Origin: Tanypteryx hageni | Taxonomy: Eukaryota; Arthropoda; Insecta; Odonata; Petaluridae | Direction: 5' to 3' | Length of the DNA stretch: 64,000 nucleotides | NCBI GenBank assembly: GCA_028673005.1 | Contig: CM054115.1 | Location: 107,875,172-107,939,171, forward strand | Shown: positions 57,770 through 64,000 of the stretch, in pieces | Layout: each line of letters opens with the position of its first letter | Numbering within the stretch: position 1 is the first letter of the stretch | Position numbers and translations under genes: made by a program | The notes under the pieces: generated by a model | What the model was told of the DNA's origin: nothing | The model's database searches: none | Seen by the model: the letters and a program-made list of their open reading frames with translations, nothing else

Positions 57770-59110
57770 CACGAAGTGAACGCATATAGGGGAGGGCGTT
57801 TCCGTCCGTCCGTCCGCATGTTTAAACCCAGGAACCGCTGGACGCACTTAGATGAAATTTGGTATTTGGGGGTTTTGCTAAGATTTGTCGACTGATACCA
57901 GTTTTGGTAAAAATCGGATAATAATTACGACCACTTTACATGAAGACCTACATGTATTTTACAACCTATTTCGCAATAATCTCGTGAAATACTCATCTGA
58001 GATACCGTAATTTTCCGATTGTAATACGCATTTTTTTCCTCAAAATATTGGAAAAAAACTTAGGGTGCGTATTATACATGGTAACAAACGCATATAACTT
58101 TTTTCTAATTAGGAAATAATTTTATTTTCGGACATGACTTTCTAAATAAATTGTACTTTTCATTGCATTCTGGTAGTTGCGAGGAACAAATAACAACATT
58201 ACATACTCTGACCTGCTTGTATGAACGTAGAGACAGAAATGGATGCAATTTTCATCAACGAAACGTTGGTAATTTTCTCGTAAATTCTATCGCTCGGCGG
58301 CAAAGCGAGAACTGTTATTCCATCCGACCAGATTTATACAGAATGCGTCTTTGAGACATATTTTAATACATTGTGTCGATCTTTAATGAGTCAGAACGTA
58401 ACGTGATATCCTCGTAAACTCTCTCGCACGTATATCACTTGGCGTCAAAGCGAGAACTGGATCGATACCGCTAATAATCTAGTGAAAAGTTACACTAATC
58501 TTTATACAAAAAATTAGGTGCGTGTTATGTATGGTGCTAAGACAATGTTCACATTTCATTCGTAAAAACATGGGTGTGTATTATAATCGGAAAATTACGG
58601 TAAATATATTGAAAACAAAAGTTAAATAAAATAATTTTGTTAATTTTGGTTAAATAATTTTTCCCGTATAACGTAATGTTTATGATAAATTTAAAGAAGA
58701 GGAAATTAACGCATTTATGTAATTATACGATTTTAGATGTTCTTTTGTTCTTTTCCAAAAAATTTTACAACTCAAGGACCTCGGGAGATATTTTAATGAA
58801 ATTTGGCGGCCAATTCCAATTTTGGTTGAAATCAGTCTACAATAACGACCACTTTACATGAAGACCTTGGTGTAGTTTACTATGTACTTTTATCTCAACT
58901 TGGGAACCGCTGGACGTATTTTGATGAAATTTAGTATTGGAAAGTTTTACTAAAATTTGTAGACTGATTCCAATTTTGGTTAAAATCGGATGATAATTAC
59001 TACCACTTTACATGAAGAGCTATATGCAGCTTACAATGATTGTTTCAACTCTGGAACTGCAAGACGTATTTTGATGAATTTTTGTATTGGGGAATTTTAC
59101 TATAATTTGT
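57770..59110 (+). repeat. ~150-bp tandem repeats split by a miniature element
   Basis: A head with CCGTCCGTCCGTCCGCATG (57811) precedes copy A (57828-57960). Copies B (58770-58895, 22 bp shorter), C (58900-59045) and D (59046-59115, partial) follow the insert. Shared phrases are GGAACCGCTGGACG, GATGAAATTT, CCAATTTTGGTTAAAATC and ACCACTTTACATGAAGA. The distance from C to D is 150 bp. Confidence 0.8.
58005..58600. mobile_element. TA-flanked miniature inverted-repeat element (596 bp)
   Basis: Terminal inverted repeats start CCGTAATTTTCCGATTGTAA on the left and CCGTAATTTTCCGATTATAA on the right, 24 of 26 identical, with TA on each side (58003-58004 and 58601-58602). This fits a Tc1/mariner-pogo-type non-autonomous element. 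Internally, a GGTGCGTATTATACATGGT phrase is echoed near the right end, and an AAAGCGAGAACTG block occurs twice (about 58301 and 58448). Confidence 0.9.
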
Positions 59111-59184
59111 CGATCTCAAAGAACGCATTTGGAAACTGTACTTCGACATGGAGTACACCTTTCCATACTTGTTGTCATGGTGGG

Positions 59185-59400
59185 CAGGGCCGGCGTGAAG
59201 TATGCGGGGTATGCTACGCATAGAGGACCCAAATTATGCTTGTACTATAACTCATCGTCGCCGATAACTGGCACCGCGTATTTATAATTATCGATACAGA
59301 TTTAGCGGTCAGATACAAATGTGAAAATCAGTATTTTATGGCCACAAACTAAATTCTCGACTGTAAGAAAGGTAGCAGTTATGTGACGTCAGTTTTTACA
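59185..59400 (+). mobile_element. possible hAT terminus CAGGGCCGGC
   Basis: CAGGGCCGGCGTGAAGTATG, followed by CGGGGTATGC, resembles the right end of the hAT miniature element at 33560-33860. No matching second end or duplication was found, so only one edge is supported. Confidence 0.35.
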
Positions 59401-59989
59401 TTTCTCAAGGGCTGAGCCTTGTCAAGTGATATGTCATGGAGAAAACTGAAAGCGTCGAGTTTTGGACGTTTTGAGAGGCAGGGGAAGATTCGAATTATGA
59501 CATCCTGAGACATTTTGAGGAGGGTTAAATTGCCCTTACATTTTTTGGCCTTTCATCGAATGAACATCAGTAGTATTCTGTTACTTCGTGTTTTCAGCAT
59601 CAAGTTAGCAAGTATTTATAAGGTTAGTGATTTCATTCATAAAATACTATTCGTAAGACCTATAGTGTTTTATTAGCTCCATATTTCGTGTCAATATATT
59701 TTCTGTTTTCCGTTAATGATAAGTTTTACTAAAGAAATGCTACTACAAATAGATACATGATTAAAATCCCGTCATTATTTTGATGGGTAATTACGCAAGG
59801 TAATTAAATATTTTTCAGAGCTCTTTCAGTAAATACAAGTCACATAATGTTAAAAGTTGGAATACGGACAGTAGGGAAAAAATTCACCGCCTGAGAATAA
59901 GAAGGGGGCGAGCCCTCCAGAAATTGGAACCATAGGTTTTTGACAAAATGGTTGGTGGGACGCAAGGTGCTAAAGGTCGAGAACCCATG

Positions 59990-60040
59990 GTTCGGCAAGT
60001 GGGAGACCCGGGTTCGCGGTCAAGTAGAGGATTTTTTTCT
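59990..60040 (+). mobile_element. 3' half of a tRNA-like unit, copy 3
   Basis: CGGCAAGTGGGAGACCCGGG, then TTCGCGGTC, is the anticodon-to-T-arm part seen at 4156 and 57449, followed by AGAGGATTTTTTTCTCC. The 5' half is missing where the hAT end begins at 59989. A TCCTTAGTTG stretch at 57530-57539, just left of the hAT, could be its separated 5' half. Confidence 0.5.
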
Positions 60041-60930
60041 CCTTTTCAAAGTGTCAAATTCCACTGGCGATACTTGCGTTAGTACTCATTTGTGAATTTG
60101 AATCTTCCTCAAATATAAAATACGAGATGAGTATATACATAAAATAATAAATGTTATACAAAGTAATCTCTTTAAAATTATCAAAACTTTAGTCATTAGA
60201 AGAATTTTACACTTTATTCGAAATTAGTTGAATAATTTAAATTTAATTCCTTAATTTGTGCAATGTAAAAATATTGTCTGTTCTATGAGAAAATTAAAAT
60301 ATTCAACTGTCTCTGGAATGAACTTAGGCCTTCATTTGTAAATTGTATAGAACTTCAGACTATTAAAAAAAATTATTTACATTATTTGAAATTTAATGCA
60401 ACAACTGTTTGATATAATAATTTTAACATGAATTTGACTCAGTAATTATAAATCCGTAAGGAAACAAATCGCGCTAAACGAATATTTACGTCGTCAATTA
60501 TGCAAAGCAGAAATGCGTAGAAAGCAATTTGTATTTGTTCATTAATTAATCAGAGCAAGGAGGCAGCAGTTTTTTTTATCATATCGGTTACCACTAGTGC
60601 CTTATAATATTGCATTAAACTTCAAACGAAATATTCCATCCCCGCGACTTTTAATTCCTGGCGTTTTAAAGAGAAAATGCGATTTTATCCGATTCGTTTA
60701 ATCTGTCAGAGGAAACACGGAAGAGGAAAGTCAACATTCCTTTAAATTAAAATTCTAATTAATTGAAAAGGTTTTTACCTTCTTCACGCAATATAAAACC
60801 TATTCTCGCTACAATTACACATGAAAACTTGTCCCAATTAGCAACTTGTGTTGCCCACTGCGTCCTTAAGTCCTTCAGTTATAATTCAGAACAATTCTCT
60901 CGATGATTTTGAAGCAATTAGTGGGGCGGA
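60041..60930. other. unassigned AT-rich stretch
   Basis: Nothing recognised. Confidence 0.45.
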
Positions 60931-60934
60931 GAAG

Positions 60935-61865
60935 AAATAAAAAAGGAAGAGGGAGACGAAGTGGAGAAAGAGAGAAAGAAAAAGGGAAATGGAGCGGGAG
61001 AAGGGGAAAGAGAGAATTGGAGAGAGAGGACGGGAGAAAGGGAGATTGAACGGGAGGAAAGGTGAGAGAGAAGTGGAAGAGATAGAACGGGAGAAAGAGA
61101 GGGAGGAGAAATTGAGACAGAAAGAGAGAACCGGAGAAAGGAAGATGGAACGAGAGGAAAGGTGGGAGAGGAGAAGTGGAGAGAGAGAGGACGGGAGAGG
61201 GAGGTGGAACGGGAGAAAGGGAGGGAGAGGACAGGAGAAAGGGGGTGGGACGGGAGGAAAGGAGGGTGATGGAGGAGAAGTGGAGAGAAAGAGGACGGGA
61301 TTGGAGGGAACTATAAGAGAGAGGATGAAGAGGCAGTAGAGCAGAGGATGGGGAAGCGGGGAGAGAACGCGATTCCACGGAGATATAGCGTGAGAAGGGA
61401 AAGGGAGAGAGGAAGCGTAGGAGGGTGATATAGGGAGATGGATGGGTGGAAAACTGATCAAATTGCAAACGGGATTTGAGAAAGCACGAGGAGAGGATTA
61501 GAAGGAGAAAGGGAAAGAGAGGAAAGGAGGGAGAGGGGAGGGAAAGGGGAGGAAGAGGGGAGGGAGAAGGGAGGGGAGGGAGAGGAGAGGGGAGGGAAAG
61601 GGGAGAGGTTGAGAGAGGGGTGTGAGCGAGGAACAGGAAGTACAAAGGATGGGAAAGGGAGAATGTGGGTGGAGGAAGTGCAGATGAAGTGGCAAAGGGA
61701 AAGAGAGAGGAAATAAGGTTGGTATGGATGAAAGGAAGCGAGAGAGATGGCGGACAAAGAGGGCTCGAGAGAGAGAAAGGAAGAATAGAGAAATCGAAAA
61801 AAGGAGAGAGAAAAGAGTGAATGGAAGGGTAGGGAATGGGGGAGGAGATAGGCAGGTCAAAAAGT
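60935..61865. repeat. ~0.9 kb polypurine array
   Basis: A/G-rich on the plus strand with diverged units around GGGAGAAAGGGAGGGAGAGG and GAGAGGACGGGAGA. Minus-strand frames of 191-256 codons (Ser/Leu/Phe/Pro-rich) are artefacts. Confidence 0.97.
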
Positions 61866-62480
61866 GAGACGTTGGAATGCGAAGACTTTCGAGAGAGGAT
61901 TATTTTTCATTCGCGAATGATTTCGACTCTTGAATGAGCTCAAGGATTTCCGAAGAAACTGTTCGAACAGTGAATACATAAACGTATTTTCACCGAAATT
62001 ACAGAGTTGAGAGGTCGAGTGAACGGATTGAGCAGGAGGGAGTTTCAGGCCCCTTTCGTGTCATTTTCAAAAGATGCATCGGCATTCACATCGGAATCTG
62101 TTTCTCTTTTCAGAGGGGTTAGAAGTATGCCTCGGGCAAAATATTCTTATGGGTTCCATTATAAAATATAAATGTAATTTTTATCGATAATACTTACTAG
62201 CGAATTAAAATAAACCCTTCTATTTTTCCTTTCTTAACATACCGAAACTATGTCTCGTAATTTACAAGCCTTTTAATTTCCTATTGCAACCTTTAAAAGT
62301 GCATCTTAAATAATTATTTTATTTTATATCATAATAAGTGAGATATTCTTGCTAAAGCAAGAGATGGTAACGAGTTTTCTTAATAATTGTCAGAATTCCG
62401 ATTTGCCTCTCTGTGCCTTTAGAATGTAGATCCTCACTAGACATTCCCATGCATGAAAACTTCACTCCTATAGCTTCAAT
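61866..62480. other. unassigned stretch
   Basis: AT-rich; nothing recognised before the tandem duplication. Confidence 0.45.
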
Positions 62481-62835
62481 AGTTTGACTACGATACCATT
62501 TCAAAGTTACGAACTTTCCGAATTTGAAGCTACCTAGCATAAAATCTACGAAATACTAGGAAAATTCAATCTTTGGAATATTTACAGATTGATAAGATCT
62601 ATATAGTTCAAAAAGAATTTTCCAAATCTCCACAGTAGTTTGGATACAATAACATTTCAAAATTTTGAATTTTCCGTTTTTGAAGCCATCTGGCGTGCAA
62701 TCTATGAAATACGAGAAAAATTCAATCGTTGGAAAATTCATAGATGAATAAAAGCTATCTAGTACAAAAATAATTTTCTAAATGTCTCATAAAAAAAGTT
62801 GAATGTCCATTGACAAACGCACAGACAGAGTCATC
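62481..62835 (-). repeat. 156-bp tandem duplication with GTCTGTG edge
   Basis: Two units begin AGTTTGACTACGATACCATT (62481) and AGTTTGGATACAATAACATT (62637). They share TTTCAAA, TTTCCG, TTGAAGC and GAAAAATTCAATC phrases. The right edge contains CAGACAGAG, the complement of a CTGTCTG head as at 2532 and 55618. Confidence 0.75.
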
Positions 62836-63515
62836 ACATAAGCACATTTTTTTCTTTTAAGAGAACGTGCTAAAAATTACGTTTTTAACCCTCTGTAATA
62901 ACGAGAATAGCTCAAAAAGAAATCACGGTTTAAACTTAAGGAAATTCTGAGCTCATGGGATTTTTTCACTTGTTAACAATTCTGCGAACTGAGAGACTGT
63001 CGACATCCAATCAAATGCGATTCTGCGGTAGCGCCAGAAAGAGCGTAATTGATAATAGGATCATCTCTTTATATTTATTAAGCGGCGTTCTTGCTCTGTA
63101 TACATTAAAACATGCATCAAGTGGCAGAAAAAGCCGGGAAAAGGTATCACACAAGTCCAATTTCACTTTTCACGCACTTTGTTTTGGGAATAATTCATTT
63201 AACATTCTAAATGGTTTGAAAATTATAAAAGGTAACTGGAGCGAAAAAAAGCCATTTCGAGTCGCGCCCAACTGATTTCCCAACAACATTTTCCGCAGAT
63301 ACGCGGTTCGCGTGAAAGTTTATGAAGGGATCGATAATGCTTGCAAGTCCCGCGATTACGCCCCTCTTCCGAAGGGGCCATTTCACGGCGGCCATATAAC
63401 ACCCGACCCGGGCAATGACTCCCCTTCGCCCCACCCAACGCACCCTATACTAGGGACAAAAGGCACGCCCCAAGGGAGATGACGACGCTACGCGATCGTC
63501 TTTCCGGAATGACCT
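62836..63515. other. unassigned stretch, GC-richer at its end
   Basis: 63290-63515 is GC-rich with overlapping short frames and no recognised domain. The 106-codon frame at 62955-63275 has no family signature. Confidence 0.4.
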
Positions 63516-64000
63516 CCGAACGTGGCCCTCCCACCCTTTCACTCCATTCTCCTCCCACTTTCACCCCACTCCTTTCACTCCCTTCACCTCCCATCCTATA
63601 ACTCCCTTCACCACCCACTCTTTCACCCCCTTCACCTTCCCCCTTTCACCCTCCCCTCTTTCACCCTCCCCTCTTTCACCCTCCCCCTTTCACCACCCCC
63701 TTTCACCACCCCCTTTCACCACCCCTTTTCACCACCCCCTTTCACCACTCCCCTTTCACCACCCCCTTTCACCACCACCCCTTACACCCTCCCCTTTTCA
63801 CCCTCCCCTATTTCACCTCCCCCTTTTCACCCCCTCTCATTTCACCCTCCCTCATTTCACCCTCCCCCATTTCACCCTCCCTCATTTCACCCCCTTTTCA
63901 TCATCCCTCTTTCACCCCCCCCTTTCACCTTCCACCTTTCACACTCCCCTCTTTCGCCCTCTCCCCTTTCACCTCCCTCTTTCACCCTCCCCTTTCACCC
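63516..64000. repeat. polypyrimidine array (CCCTTTCACC)n
   Basis: CCCTTTCACCAC and CCCTCCCCTCTTTCAC units of 11-15 bp, continuing past the window edge. Confidence 0.97.

Larger units (their letters stand above)
57547..59989. mobile_element. hAT-ended composite element (2.44 kb)
   Basis: Left end CAGTGTTTCTCAACTGGTGG with GGGACGCGTCCC; right end (complement) CATGGGTTCTCGACCTTTAG with TTGCGTCCCACC. These are hAT-type ends. The flanking 8-mers GTCTAAAA and GTTCGGCA do not match, so the insertion was followed by rearrangement or the flanks have mutated. The interior has no recognised transposase. It carries the tandem repeat array 57770-59110 and a TA-flanked miniature element (58005-58600). Confidence 0.65.

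Noticed and set aside
60875..61645. 256-codon minus-strand frame and its 191-codon overlap
   Set aside because: Both are products of the 60935-61865 purine array, where stop codons are rare. No domain or start context.

Overview
This is eukaryotic nuclear DNA, most probably from an invertebrate and plausibly an arthropod. It is AT-rich and intron-like or intergenic in texture. It carries Tigger/pogo and hAT DNA transposons, decayed non-LTR retrotransposons (LINEs), Pol III-type tRNA-derived elements and many simple-sequence arrays. The species cannot be named from the sequence. I found no convincing host protein-coding gene and no intact open reading frame of a known family. Every protein I recognise is a broken transposase or reverse transcriptase.

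Layout. 0-5 kb: a polypurine array, a (TA)n tract and three Pol III-like short elements. One of these (4111-4358) is a tRNA-Gly-like unit with a perfect 13-bp flanking duplication. 5-20 kb: a 279-bp hAT miniature element with a perfect 8-bp duplication, a LINE scrap, two Tigger remnants, a LINE 3' end, and a run of polypyrimidine arrays (14.4-16.8 kb) that flips to polypurine at 17.1 kb. 20.5-24.2 kb: a 3.6-kb hAT element with exact ends and a perfect 8-bp duplication, split by a LINE. 25.4-27.7 kb: a nearly full-length but dead Tigger-type element on the minus strand, with a C-terminal PHD-like finger. 28-41 kb: low-complexity arrays (over 1 kb at 31.5-32.5 kb), two hAT miniature elements, and tandem LINE 3'-end copies. 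42.2-43.6 kb: a G-rich minisatellite interrupted by an 884-bp hAT element. 44.8-46.0 kb: a Tigger deletion derivative. 48.3-51.1 kb: a LINE hit by two separate hAT elements. 55-60 kb: a second copy of a SINE-like element, a 648-bp terminal-inverted-repeat element, and a 2.4-kb hAT-ended composite holding ~150-bp tandem repeats that are split by a TA-flanked miniature element. 60.9-64 kb: a 0.9-kb polypurine array, a 156-bp tandem duplication and a terminal polypyrimidine array.

Interpretation. The window is a layered transposon graveyard. The nested insertions give relative ages: the 42-43 kb minisatellite, the 48-51 kb LINE and the ~150-bp tandem array are each older than the hAT or TA-flanked elements inside them. 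Five of the seven hAT target duplications have TA at their centre (nnnTAnnn), as expected for the Buster branch of hAT. The transposase scraps also resemble Buster-type proteins. About 13% of the window is strand-asymmetric polypurine/polypyrimidine sequence, and some of these arrays directly abut LINE tails.
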